The notes under the pieces are model-generated. The model saw nothing but the letters and a program-made list of their open reading frames with translations. It had not been told where the DNA came from and made no database searches. From the NCBI RefSeq assembly GCF_001411555.2, contig NC_049915.1, forward strand, positions 16,940,640 to 17,004,639: a stretch of 64,000 nucleotides of DNA, given 5' to 3'. Shown here one piece after another: positions 10,252 to 22,039 of this stretch; positions within the stretch are counted from its first letter, which is position 1; each line of letters begins with the position of its first letter. Made by a program: the position numbers and the translations under genes. The DNA is from Juglans regia. Taxonomy: Eukaryota; Streptophyta; Magnoliopsida; Fagales; Juglandaceae.

Positions 10252-11260
10252 AAGAAATAAACATTATTTTATTCATAAAATCAAAGTTACAACTGTGATC
10301 GGTCAATATAGAGAAAAAATCAGATTATAAGACAAACTACTCATCTGCTGAAAGCTTCCTCACATACAAATTTCCATGCGACGGATATTGTCTTAATTTC
10401 TAAGAACTCTCACCGACAAAACAGGTTTGTCTGAGAGTATCACTCTTTGTAAAAAAATAGAGATAACCATCCCTTTCCTCCAAAGTAGGTGGGGTATTCA
10501 ACCCCCATCCTCCAAAGGATGAGAAGGACAAAACACCCCCATTCTCCAAAGGAGGAGAAGGACAGAACCACCCACCCTCCAAAAGAGGGGGGGGGGTCTC
10601 CTGCTATGGACAAAAGTCCAATGACCTATTTATTTTAATTTCTAACACAAACAAAGAACAAAATTATAGACACTTGAAAACACTACAGAAAACAAAAATA
10701 CACTGGCCAAAGGAGGCTATAGTAGCGCGTGAAGGACACGCGTGTGTGCGCTATGCGCCGCTTCTTTTGGCGTCGCATTCAGTAGTCTGGAAGATCAGCA
10801 GTTGAGTAAGGCCATAGTGGGGCGCATGTAGGATGTTAGCCACCGAAAAACCTCAAGTTGGTGTTCCTTCTTTATTTAACCTGAAAAAGCAAACAAAAAA
10901 TACAGACATGAGAACTGATAATGGAAAAACTCTGAACTAGAATGAGGGAGGGGGGAGGAGCCGAAGCTCCCACCCCCTTAGCTGGTTTCGTTTCGGTTAG
11001 GGTGTTTTATACTAGTTCCATTCTTAATTAGAGTGAAACGGACTAAAAACCGTTTATATAAAAAGTGAATTTTTTCTTGTGTCTCATTTTTTTCAAAAGA
11101 ATTGTTCAAAATTTATATTTTCGGAATTTGTGCAAATAGGAGTTGTGTTTGATAAGTGAAATAGTATGAGCTTATTTCATTATAATTTATTATTATTCAC
11201 AAACAGTTTATTTTTAATAAAATAATATTCATTATTTTTTTATTATTATTCAAAAATCAT
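10252..11260. repeat. Unassigned repeat-like region with 40-bp tandem repeat
   Basis: About three imperfect copies of a CTCCAAAGGAGGAGAAGGACA-like unit lie at 10478-10590 and end in a G10 run. Around 10930-10980 is a further GC-rich stretch. I see no recognisable protein. The region is probably a degenerate retroposon, but without coding homology this is a guess. Confidence 0.4.
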
Positions 11261-11264
11261 ATGA

Positions 11265-11460
11265 GATTAACTCAACATCTAGGCTATAAACTCATCTCAA
11301 CTCATCATTACAATTTTTTTAAATTCCAACATAAAATATAATAAACAATTCAACTTTTTCAAATCTCAAAATAATAATAATATTAAAAATAATATTCTAA
11401 TAATATTTTATCATCTCAACTCAACTCAACTCAATTCATTTAAATATTCAAACGCAGTTG
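11265..11460. repeat. AT-rich MITE-like repeat
   Basis: This is a close relative of 9775-9980: it shares AACAATTCAACTTTTTCAAATC and the AATAATATTAAAAATAATATT core, and ends CTCAACTCAACTCAATTC. Confidence 0.5.
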
Positions 11461-11462
11461 TA

Positions 11463-11735
11463 GGCTTTTTAATTAGAACCTGCTAATAATTAATAGGAAT
11501 CAAGTTGTAATAGAGTTAAAAGAGTACTTTTTAATTGAGTTAAAGAGAGGAACTAGGTACATGGACAGATCTTGAGATTGATGTTTTCATAATAAAGATT
11601 TCAAATTTTGGCAAGGTGATGACTCGAATGTGTAACTTGATACATGTATAATCCCATTATATCTCCTTTTTAGACTATTGGCCCTAGTGAGCAATGTGCT
11701 TACACCTACTACTATTAATTAGACTTACTTGTATT
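11463..11735. repeat. Segmental duplicate block A, part 1
   Basis: Non-coding sequence colinear with 30107-30352. Shared stretches include GTTAAAAGAGTACTTTT, AAAGATTTCAAA, TTGGCAAGGTGAT and GAGCAATGTGCTT. It is the first of four or more segments of an ancient local duplication whose block A copy was later split by insertions. Confidence 0.75.
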
Positions 11736-11736
11736 T

Positions 11737-12062
11737 AGATGTTGAATTGAATTCAGTTGAATTGAATTTTTTATAAATAGTAATAAGTTAAATAGTGAAG
11801 GAAGTTATGTGGAACTTATATAAATTAAATTTAAAGCATGTTTAGATGTTAAGATGAATTTAATAATTTTTATGAAAAATTAAAAAAATTTATGAATCTC
11901 ATGCATAAAAATATTTTAAGTTGAAAAGAATTATGGATCCCACGTATAAAAATATTTTAAATTAGAAAGAATTTAAGAATTTAAGAATTTAATATTTAAA
12001 TATTATATTTAATTTAAAATTAAATTCAACTCTTAAATTATTAAATTGAGTGTAACATCAAA
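11737..12062. repeat. MITE-like element with GTTTAGATGTT-type ends
   Basis: It starts TGTATTTAGATGTTGAATTG. The reverse complement of its end reads TTTGATGTTACACTCAATTT, giving imperfect terminal inverted repeats. It is inserted in block A just left of MULE copy 2. A relative lies at 31965-32285. Confidence 0.5.
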
Positions 12063-12283
12063 CATTCTTCTTTATTCGAAACTTTGTTGAGTAAAAGAAA
12101 AATTGTGGACAACCAAGCTGCGTCCTCACCGCGGCCTCGCATCCGACGTGGCAAAAAAACAAAACGACACCGTTTTGTTTTTTACCTTTCTCATTTCCAA
12201 GGAGTCCTCGTGGGTGAAGGGACGATTCAAAGATCCCTACTTTCTCATTTCGGTCTGCCTTCTCCAAGCCACACACGAAACCT

Positions 12284-12640
12284 CTCTTCGTCTTCTCCAT
12301 GAAAATACAGAGCCATTGGTTAGGGTTTGTGTTTCTCTTCGTCTTCGGTAAGGGTTTGTGTTTCTCTTCGTCTTCTCCAAGGTTTGTGTTTCTCTTCGTC
12401 TTCTCCCCACTTTCTTTCTGTCTATCCCTAGATTTCTTCTCCTCCAAGCCGCACACGAAACCTCTATTCTCTTCTCCGAATGAAATCAGGGGTTAGGTTT
12501 GTGAGATTTTTTCTCCATCACATTTCTCTTTGCCGAGAGAAACCATGGTTTGTGTTTCTCTTCGTCTTCTCCATGAAAACACAGAGCCATTGGTTAGGGT
12601 TTGTGTTTCTCTTTGTCTTCTCCATGAAATCACAGAGTGA
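12284..12640. repeat. Imperfect repeats of TTAGGGTTTGTGTTTCTC unit
   Basis: The phrase CAGAGCCATTGGTTAGGG followed by TTTGTGTTTCTC appears at about 12309 and 12581. Shorter TTTGTGTTTCTCTTCGTC copies lie between. Short open frames here are by-products of the repeat. It is part of the MULE leader upstream of the GRF gene. Confidence 0.7.
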
Positions 12641-12683
12641 CACCTACGAAGCCACATGTCTGATATCCCCTTCCCACAAAGTC

Positions 12684-12941
12684 CCGAAACCCTAACCCGA
12701 AACCCTAACCGAAGCCGAAGCCTGAAACCCTAACCCGAAGCCGAAGTCTAAAACCCTAATCCGAAGCCGAAGCCCTAAGCCGAAGCCCTGATCCGAAACC
12801 CTAACCCGAAGCCCTAACCTGAAACCCTAACCGGAAGCCGAAGCCCTAACCCGAAGCCCTGATCCGAAACCCTAACTCGAAGCCCTAACCTGAAACCCTA
12901 ACCCGAAGCCCTAACCCGAAACCCTAACCCGAAACCCTAAA
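12684..12941. repeat. Telomere-like telo-box array in MULE copy 2
   Basis: About 260 nt built from CCCTAA units alternating with CCGAA and GAAGCC units, including many exact AAACCCTAA telo-boxes. The plant telomere repeat is CCCTAAA. In plants telo-boxes act as promoter motifs bound by TRB/Myb-like proteins. Position is about 830 nt upstream of the GRF start codon, so this may be the element's promoter (inference). Confidence 0.85.
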
Positions 12942-13059
12942 CAAATACACGAGATTCCCTCACTGCCAGTGACACAGTGGTGGGAGTGAACATAGCTCCC
13001 GAGTAAGGTTATATTCTCCAATTTTTGATATCTACAGTTTGATATTGTAGTTTGCTGTT

Positions 13060-13440
13060 TCTTTATTGTTGTAATTGTTTATGAATTTTGTGGGTATGAA
13101 TATTTTGCAAGTGGTTGTTGGAGATTGGAGGTGTTGTTTTAAATTTAAATTTATAACTAGAGGTTGCTGGTGTTATTGTTGTGTTGGTTTCTATATTAGG
13201 TCGACTCATTAATTAGGATGATGGTGTTGGTTTATGAATTTCGTGGGTATGGATGGTTGTCGGAGATTGGTGGTGTTGCTGTAAGCACTTTATAATTAGA
13301 GGTTGATGGTGTTATTGGTGGTGTTGTTTAAATTTAATTTTATCTTGAGATGTTGATGGTGTTATTGGTGGTGTTGTATTAAATTTAAATTTATAATTAG
13401 AGGTTGCTGGTGTTATTGATGGGGTTATTGTCACTGTTAT
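13060..13440. repeat. Imperfect repeats in MULE leader
   Basis: Several diverged copies of a TATAATTAGAGGTTGCTGGTG / GTGTTGTTTTAAATTT unit occur with no coding potential. The region is G/T-rich on the plus strand. Confidence 0.6.
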
Positions 13441-13767
13441 GTGAAACTTCTTCAACATTTATGCATTGTGTATCTCCTATAACCAATTTGTGCCGGTGCA
13501 CAGTTTGCTTATTGTCTGTGTTTCTATCATTTACACCATATGCACCATGATCAAACCATTAATATTGATAAGAGTTAAAAATAGAAATTGTATATTATAT
13601 TTAGATTTGGTTTTGTTACTTTGCAGATTTAATTCAATGTGATTTATTAAATATTGTTTAGTTTTATCAATCACCAATAGGTAGGTTTAGAGGATGGTTC
13701 TCCTCTTTCTTTTTATAAGCAATTACTTGTAAATTATAGACCTCATGGATGGCATATTCATGTTAGA

Positions 13768-14298
13768 ATGTCATCATCATCATCATTATCATCATCAATG
13801 TCTTCTTCATCATTTCCAAAACGTACTTTGGGACAAACACACTGCTTCTGTAAGGTCGATGCCACATTGAAATATTCAAGTACTAGAAGAAATCCAGGAC
13901 GACCCTTCTTAGGGTGTCCAAAGTACAATACAGAGGTAACTACATTATTTATAGTTACAATATTTTTGTTATATGTATAAAATGATTAGGGATTACCATA
14001 CTGTAAATTTTTCAAGTGGGCAGATGGTAATGAAGAAATTGAGTTCCGACTTCAAGAAAGAAACAATGAACTATTAAGGAAGGAGAATGAGCTTGAGAAG
14101 ATGATGGACGATGTGGAAAAGACGAAGACTGAGCTCCGTAAAAGAGTGGATGAAATCGAGAAGAGAGAGCTGGTGGTATCCAATAGAGAGAAGGAGCTTC
14201 TGGAACAACAAACTGAAATGAGGCGTGGACGCATACTACTTCGGTTATATTGGGGTTTTTTATTTGTAGTTGTATGTTACTTGGTAGTATTTAAGTAA
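13768..14298 (+). CDS. GRF zinc-finger, coiled-coil, membrane-anchored protein (MULE copy 2)
   Basis: Exons 13768-13935 and 13990-14298 have the same GT-AG intron and the same 158-aa protein as copy 1, with no difference found. Zinc ribbon residues about 24-67, coiled coil 71-133, C-terminal membrane segment 138-157. Here the upstream region is visible: the telo-box array and repeats at 12284-13440 precede the gene. The reading frame is conserved while the adjacent transposase has decayed. That could mean selection on the GRF protein, or simply recent copying or conversion of this half of the element. Confidence 0.75.
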
Positions 14299-15552
14299 CA
14301 TGCAACTAGGTGTACTTATTGGACTGTTTAGTTGATGTAAATATGCTTATTGGACTGTGTACTTGATGTAAATATAAACCATTTTAGCAATGTAGTGGAA
14401 TGAATTTCCATTTGATGAGTATTGGATTCTGAGTAGTGGAATGAATTTCCATCTGATGAGTATTAAATTTCCATTTGTAGTGGAATGTGTTGTTTATGTG
14501 GTGTAAATGTGAACTGTAATTGCTAGGTGTTGGAATTGATTCTATTTTATGTTGGAAATCATTGATTAGTCTTCTTTGACAGCAAGACCTGAAACATTTA
14601 AACATTGGTAGGCTAGTAAACATGCATGCTGCTGCTTGAATATCATAGGAGCCAGACACGAGTTTTGGTTTGAAACTTATGTAGCTTGACAGTAAGAATT
14701 CAGCAGGGAGGGAGGGAGAGAGTTGAAATTGTTGTGGTAGTTGGGAAGATCAATTATTGCATTATCTAAGTTTATTGCTGTATGAACTGGAAGAAAGAAG
14801 AAAATGGCATGCATGCATGATAATAATGGTCACAGCACAGCGTCATCTTCTTCTAAAAATGGCATGCATGCATGCATGATAATATGCAACTCAAAATACC
14901 CAAAAAAAACCCAGGATCGATAATAACTACTAGATGATGAAGAAAACGTGGGGGGCACAGTGAAATGATCATAAGAAATCAATTCAAGTGAATCTGCCCG
15001 TTGTTCAGCAGGGATTATATTTAGACGCAAATGCCATAAAACTTAGATGGAATAAACCTGAGAATAGAATGGTACACCAAACGCAAATGCCATAAAAGCA
15101 ACCAAACGCAACTTGCTGTGGAATAAAACTGAACTTCTGTAATTTTTAATATGCAAATCTCTCTGTTACAAGGGTAAACCGTAACTTCAACTAAAATGAA
15201 ACAATATGATGCTACAGCTGCGCTTTACCATCTATCTATTACAACGGTACTAGAAGCAGAAACATGGGTTCTTGTAGAATGCAGTACAGGATTTAACAGC
15301 TGCTCTAGCCCCGGCAAAAACATGGGTTCTTGTAGATTTGGACTGAGTGGGGACAAACACACTGACCATGCTATGCCATCAATTGATCCAGAAGCACTAG
15401 AGCTGCATTACCATCTCCAACTGTTTAATAAAACAAACTGTGTAAGGGAAATGAACATTAATATGAATTAAGTATATGATATGCTTCTTACCGAAGATAT
15501 GAACAAATGGAACCAGCATATCACATAGAGCTGTAAGCACTTCATTGAGACT
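14299..15552. other. Non-coding spacer in MULE copy 2
   Basis: Identical to 608-1861 as far as I can read. No supported gene. Confidence 0.6.
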
Positions 15553-16181
15553 CAAACCATGATGGAAATTTTCAGATTGTAATGAAAATGTATTTTCAGA
15601 TTCAAGTTCCAAATACTCAAGAAAACAAGCTTTGATATTCAAGTTCTATTTTCAGATTCAAACCATGATGGAAATTTCAAGAAGGCTCAAATCAACTTTC
15701 GGATTGTAATGAAAATGTATTTTCAGATTCAAGTTCCAAAATACTCAAGAAAACAAGCTTTGATATTCAAGTTCTATTTTCAGATTCAAACCATGATGGA
15801 AATTTCAAGAAGGCTCAAATCAACTTTCGGATTGTAATGAAAATGTATTTTCAGATTCAAGTTCCAAAATACTCAAGAAAACAAGCTTTGATATTCAAGT
15901 TCTATTTTCAGATTCAAACCATGATGGAAATTTCAAGAAGGCTCAAATCAACTTTCGGATTGTAATGAAAATATATTTTCAGATTCAAGTTCCCAAATAC
16001 TCAAGTTTTAGGCTTTGATATTCAACTTCTATTTTCAGATTCAAACCATGATGGAAATTTTCAGATTCAAATCAACTTTCAGATTCTAATGAAAATATAT
16101 TTTCAGATTCAAGTTCCCAAATACTCAAGTTTTAGCCTTTGATATTCAACTTCTATTTTCAGATTCAAACCATTTTAGCAT
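15553..16181. repeat. 128-bp tandem repeat array (MULE copy 2)
   Basis: Identical in unit, copy number and order to the array at 1862-2490. Perfect conservation of a tandem array between two copies is striking because such arrays normally change unit number quickly. Confidence 0.85.
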
Positions 16182-16569
16182 TAACATCTTTTTTCATGTC
16201 ATCCTTCTAAGAAAACAAAAATAAAATTCGACCTACAAACCAGGAAAATACCTCGTGGGTCGAATCATTCCAACGGTTGTGATCCATCCAACCCAAGTCA
16301 ATCGGCTGTGATCCATCCAATCCAATTTGCATCTGTAACCCAAGTAAACGTGTATATTAATGTCTTATTTGTAACCATGAACATTAATATATAAAAACAA
16401 AAAGTAGGGATATACTAACACTTTCTTGACTTTGAATCCCTATTCCTCGGATTTGGGTTCCACCAAAAAACTGTGGATTCTGGATTGGCCTGGTCAAAAA
16501 TACTTGTAAGAACCAGCCAATTTGTACAGCAAGCAATTTCAAGAAGGCTTATGTACTTCTACAAAATAC

Positions 16570-19153
16570 CTGCACGTATCCAGCATTGGCCAGTTCATTC
16601 TCCTCATGGCCAAATAAGGATCTCTGTGTGCTCAATATAGGTGTATCTCCTACATCTCCCTAACAGTGAAATAACAAATAAATGTGATTTAATTTTCATA
16701 TTTGCTTATGTAAAATATAAACATACATGTCATATTAAATAGATGCACCTCTTTGCGTTTTCCCTTTCCTTGTGCTTTTTTGATCTTCGCTTTAACTTTT
16801 CGCATATCCTTCTCCATCCTGGATGCTCTCCTCAGAGATGGGGGTCTGCCTTTCCCACGTACAACATTTGGACTACGTACTTACCCAGAACCACCGACAG
16901 TAGTTGTACCCCCTACTGATATTGGAACAATGGAACCCATTTGGGTCAGAGATGGGGGTTCTTGGTTGGCACGATACAACTCAATCATTGCATATAACTT
17001 AGCTTTTGCATCCTAAGTATGCTCTTTCGAACCTGCTGCAAGAGTAATCATCTGATAACAGATATTCAACATCTCTGAATATCTATTAGAATCTGCCCGT
17101 TGTTCCCCCGCATCATAACTACTGTTGATCAACGTGTATCGTCGTTTGATATCCTTCCTCCATGGATCTAAAACATAACTATCTGGCAAATATGTAATCT
17201 CGTTACATCTAAATACGGCCAAAATGTGCCTACACAATATCCCTCTCATCTGGAATAATCCACAAGAACACTTTGCAGCTGAATCTTTTTCAATAAAGTC
17301 CACAGAATATGTAACTTGCTTAGTGAACTCTGCCAAATGAACTTCATCCTTTACCAAATATGTTTGTATTGCACCAATGCTCTCATGTAACTTTGGATTC
17401 ATATCGATCATACCAGTAATTTGCTGTTGTACTTCCTTGAATTTAGAATTTGTGTACAATTCTTGAAACCTCTTCTCAATTGGAGACCTAGATATGCAGG
17501 GTGTTCTGACACTGAATGAGTGGAAGTCTGCGGCATTTTCATTCTCAATCTTTTTTCTCAATGCGTTATCAAACTGGTCAACAAACTCTTTGAGGTTTGT
17601 CTTAGCATTAACATACCCGTCGAAGAAGGCATTCATGCTCTCGCTCCGCTGCGTTGTACTCATTCTAGCCCAAAAACAGTCTTTTAAGAATGCTGGAACC
17701 CAATGTTCACGATCAACGTATAGACTTTGTAACCACGTACATTCATGCAAATTGTACGTGGTAATTAACTGCACCCAACTTGTCTCAAACTCATCAATAC
17801 TTTGACTGTCATATACACATTTCATCAATGTATTTTTCATCCCAGTTTTGTAGGAACCATAGGAGCCAAGCTTTTCCGGCACTTTCTTCAGTATATGCCA
17901 TAAACAAATCTATGTCGGGTAATTGGGAAAACAATACCAATTGCATTTTTCATCGCTCTATCTTGGTCAGTGATAATAGCTTTAGGAGCTATACCATCCA
18001 TACACTGCAACCAAGTCTGGAATAACCACACAAAGGTCTCAGTATCCTCACTAGAAATCAAGCCTGCTCCCAAGAGGATTGACTGCCCATGGTGATTTAC
18101 ACCAACAAATAGTGCAAACGGCATCCCATATCTATTGGTCAGGTATGTAGTGTCGAATGTGACCACATCACCGAAATATTGGTAGGCTGCTCTACTACGT
18201 GGGTCTGCCCAGAAGACATTCTCTAACCTCCCTTCATCATCTAAATCCATCAACGCAAAGAACCCAGGATTTTTGTACTGCATCCTACAAAAATACTCTC
18301 GAAGTGCACCAGCACCACCTGCGCCAAGTCGTAGATGTCTTGCCTTGTCGATATAGTTACGACAATCCTTTTCCAGAAACGGGAGGTTTTCGTACCCGCC
18401 CGCACCAACAACAAGAGATCCAAAGCTCTTGTTCATTCGGACACCAGCTATATCATTTGTATCTAGAACTCTTTTTACGGCATCACTCACTTCTCTATTA
18501 CATCGAAAGAAACGAGCTTTCTTTGGACTAAGTCCGTGATTATGGATATTATGAACCGTAGTCAACCGCAGTTTTCCATCAGATTTAAAGGCATTAATAT
18601 TTGCCTTACATTCCGTTTTTCATGTCGGACGTGGGTTGGCGACATTCAAAGTTCTATTACGGGCCTTCCCACCACGCGCATATGCAAGGGTGACATACCT
18701 AACAGTATCATCTTCTTCCCTCTCAGTCCTTTTTGTCATCACTCCAAACCCGCACTTCTTACCATACTCCTTATAATAACTCACTAAATCTTGAAGAGAA
18801 TCAAACTCCATCCCCGACTTTGGCTCCTCAATCATATCATCACAATCAATTTCAACATTCTGAGATGTCCCGGCACTGCAATCCTTGGTTTCCTGTGGAT
18901 TTGGTCTATCCTTATTAATTTATTCAACTGTAGAGGATGTACATGGCGCTTCAGTTTCCCCACCACCAGGTCTATTAGGGTCTGACCCAACTAGTATGCT
19001 TGTAGTGGAGCTTGTATTGATGAGAGGAGTTGGAGGAAATGGGTAACCAACATTTGACATAAATCCCGGTGACCACGCAAGCACTTGTCCATTTGAACTA
19101 CATGGTGTTAGCATAGATGGATGTTCTTTACCGTTTCCCATACTGAGAGGCAA
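16570..19153 (-). pseudogene. FAR1-type MULE transposase, multiply broken (copy 2)
   Basis: This has the same layout as copy 1: FAR1 zinc finger, MULE DDE core and SWIM finger, including the shared one-base deletion at about 17906-17909 and the shared C-terminal stops. It has two extra nonsense changes absent from copy 1. Glu became TAA at about 18921-18923, and a Gly codon became TGA at about 18617-18619 in the DNA-binding domain. It retains a 63-nt (21-codon) segment at about 19041-19103 near the N-terminus that copy 1 has lost in frame. The open pieces are 19153-18920, 18835-18620, 18565-17888 and 17882-17013. This copy is clearly non-functional. Confidence 0.88.
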
Positions 19154-20400
19154 CCAAACGCAAATCTTAAAAATTAGAAAAGTACGTAAGTGTATGGAAT
19201 AAGATTGATGTGCACAAAATTAGTTGTGGTGTCATAAACCTATAAGATTAGAAGGTCCCAAAAAGGAGGCATTAATTATACAAAAAAAAAAGGCTCTGTA
19301 AAATATGTTGGTAAAAGAATAGGTGAATGTTTCATTTAATGGAATCCATTTAGTTTTATAAACTATAAGAATTTCCATCTCACAAATAATGTGAAATCTC
19401 ATCTATCATATTTTAAAATATAATTATAACAAGCATGGGTCCACAATGTCAGAGTTTTCTGTATCACATAAAACACAAGAAGATCATTAACTTGGGACTG
19501 CCCATTACACGATGAGAAGCAATAACTCAAGTAAATGAGGTTTTTGTTTTTCCAACTCTGATCCAACTTTTCTTCCATCATTCATAGGAGTACCACACAA
19601 GACTTGCCAAACTCAAAAGACCTCCATCATCCACCAAAGGCTAAGGCCACCAGGCCAAAACCAACTACACCCCCCATCTTCCCCTTCCCCTTTCCTTCCC
19701 TGTTAATGTAACTCGTGTCTGCCTATGAGCCCTTACCTCACCTCTTAACTACTTACCAGGACCCTAAATATGTTTATCTCATTGATTCATCCAAGTATGA
19801 AGGTAACAGAGTGTTTATTGAACTTTGTACAAATCCACCAATATTGATGACTTTTTAATTGCAAGAAATTATACCATTTTTCATATACTGATAAATTGAT
19901 TCTTCTATGTGGTTGGATCTGAAAAGAAAAATTTTCTTTTCTTATACCATATACCAGACTTCAAATATTATCTAATAATTTTATAAACCTAAGAGAAATA
20001 ATTAAAATTGAAGTAAAGTAGACCAAAACATTAAATGGAGAAAAACATTTGCAACAAAAACATCTTTCCTCTTTGTTTCAGCGGCCAAACCACATTAAAG
20101 AAAAAAAAAATGAAAATCTGAATCTTCGGCTACCTTCAAAGACGATGGACCAGTCGATGGACCAGTCGCTCTCTCCCCCACGACGGCGACCACTCGCTCT
20201 CTCACCCACGACGACGACCGCGACTCAGAGATGTGGACTGTCCCACAACGGCGACTGCAACAACCGACGGAAATGGAAGATAAGCTATGCGAGAGCAGCG
20301 AGACTGTGGAAGAGAGAAACTCGGGTTCGGGAGAGGTGCAGATGGATGAAAATGAAGACCTATTTCGATTTCCCACTTTCTTTATTTTATCTTATTTTTT
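19154..20400 (-). promoter_or_regulatory. FAR1 upstream region, copy 2
   Basis: Bases 19154-19675 match copy 1. Bases 19676-20006 are a copy-specific block starting TCTTCCCCTTCCCCTTTCC. Homology to copy 1 resumes at 20007 (AAATTGAAGTAAAGTAGACC). Beyond about 20150 is the GC-rich terminal region. Confidence 0.45.
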
Positions 20401-20475
20401 TTTAATTCATTAAAGCTGACATGGCATGTCCGGGGACGCAGCGGGGACGCAACCCCGGTTGCCCCCAGAAGAACT

Positions 20476-22034
20476 GTTAATAAAATGCATCTAACTCAAT
20501 CTGCGTCCATAAAGTAGTCAGAGATGAATTATCATAATGATTAAAGTCTTGTTTTTTTGTTTATTTATTTATATTGGGTGAGCAGTGCTACAGGGTGCAA
20601 GCACCAGACAGTCTCGATAAGGGTAAATTCTTTTTTTCTTTCTTTATTATTTTTATACTCCTAAATTTAGATTAAAAAAATTTTCTTAATTATTAAATAA
20701 ATATGTTTTTTTTCTCGGAACCCGAGACCCAACTTTCGGTGAGATTAGGATTTTTCATTTTTTGAAGTTGTCTTTTTTGTCGCCGAAACTTCTTTGTTGG
20801 TTCTTTGTTTTCTTCTCTTTCGTTTTTCTGACATGCCACCCTGGCTCTGTTCTCGCCGAGTATTCTTTGTTGGCTTCTTTATGAGAAGAACGAAATTACT
20901 ATGCTGCTTAATTGTTACCGCTTTATTTTACTGTTTTGTAAATTTTGTTTTATTTTATTTTTATTTAAAAATTAAAGAAATAATTTTTAATGTATTAATT
21001 TATTTTTTATTTTTTTAAATATTTAAAAATAATAAAAAATATGAATAAAAAAAAATCAAAAAATCTTGTGCGGTAGCCAAGAGCCATCCTCGTACTACAT
21101 CTTCAAAGGGTGTAGCACGACTCCTTTATTGATGCCAAGGACTCAAAGTCTGATGATGCCGACTTAACAGATTTTATATTGATAGCGCTAAACTATTTTG
21201 AGAAAGTAGATCAACATAAATATGACAGACCAAAACGGTAAAAATTTCTTGGAATGGGACACTTTTGCTTACGTGTTAGTATTTTGGTCTTAATTTTAAT
21301 TATGAGTACTATTAGAGTCATATATATGATCTCAATTCGGAATACTCTTTTCGACATGAATGTCATGACCATTAGATATATTTTGTAGTCTCCATTTCAA
21401 CCTCGAAATTAACCATTTCCTCTATTAAATCCTTAGTTTAACTTACTTATTCTTTTTTTTTTTTTTTTTTTTATCTTTTATAGAAATATTTTGCTTTCAC
21501 TTTTATATATGATTTTTGCATCTGACTTGGACAAGAAATTTTGCAAGATTCTTATAAATTTTTCATTTTCAAGCAAAATTATTATAATCTCAAATTACAA
21601 TAGCTATTTGAGCTCAGCGTGTGGGTTTCAAAAGGAGTTTTCAAACTTTATTAATAAACCTTACTCTCAGAGTTTTTTCTCTTTCTGCATCTTTTCTCAA
21701 TCTCAATCACTAATTTTTGTTGATTAACTAGCCGTTGAAGTAATTATTATTCTATTCAGCGTCATTTATCCATCTTCTAGATATGATATGATGTAATATC
21801 AAAAGAAAGGTACATGACTTTGCACTCTCAAATTATTAAGGTTTTGCACTTCACTTCTCAAACTATTAAAACTGGCATATTGTTCATGTGATATCCTATA
21901 TAATAAGGATAATGGTAGGTGATGTATGAGATTCCATATTATTTAGGAATTAGAAGTTCTTACTTTTTATAAAGTTTCAATGAGACTCAACTTGTCTCAT
22001 TGACTAGTCATTTTGGATTATAGGTTATATTGTG
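20476..22034. repeat. Segmental duplicate block A, part 2
   Basis: This is non-coding. ATGCATCTAACTCAATCTG near 20487 pairs with 30381-30410. The CGAAACTTC...TTTGTTGG stretch near 20785 pairs with 30520-30545. TTTATTGATGCC...TTGATAGCGCT (21127-21190) pairs with 30548-30616. The rest to 22034 is AT-rich and unassigned. Confidence 0.6.
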
Positions 22035-22039
22035 GTTTG

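Larger units (their letters stand above)
12097..20475. mobile_element. Complete MULE copy 2 (about 8.4 kb)
   Basis: The left end near 12097-12150 (GACAACCAAGCTGCGTCC) is an imperfect inverted match to the right end 20420-20475 (reverse complement GGGGCAACCGGGGTTGCGTC). Imperfect flanking repeats GTTGAGTAAAA (12086-12096) and GTTAATAAAA (20476-20485) suit the roughly 9-11 bp MULE target duplication. The related block B at 30355-30385 lacks the element and reads directly across the site. Cargo: repeat-rich leader, telo-box array, GRF gene (+), 128-bp repeats and FAR1 transposase pseudogene (-). Confidence 0.75.

Noticed and set aside
12058..12695. Several open frames of 60-130 codons on both strands
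   Set aside because: They are built from the TTTGTGTTTCTCTTCGTC repeat and have no family features.
12684..12941. A true telomere or chromosome end
   Set aside because: The units are irregular, interspersed with CCGAAGCC, and the array sits inside a bounded transposon with sequence on both sides.
1..20475. Simple tandem duplication of a host locus
   Set aside because: Shared sequence stops at the same terminal repeat in both copies, and the flanks are unrelated, as for two transposon insertions.
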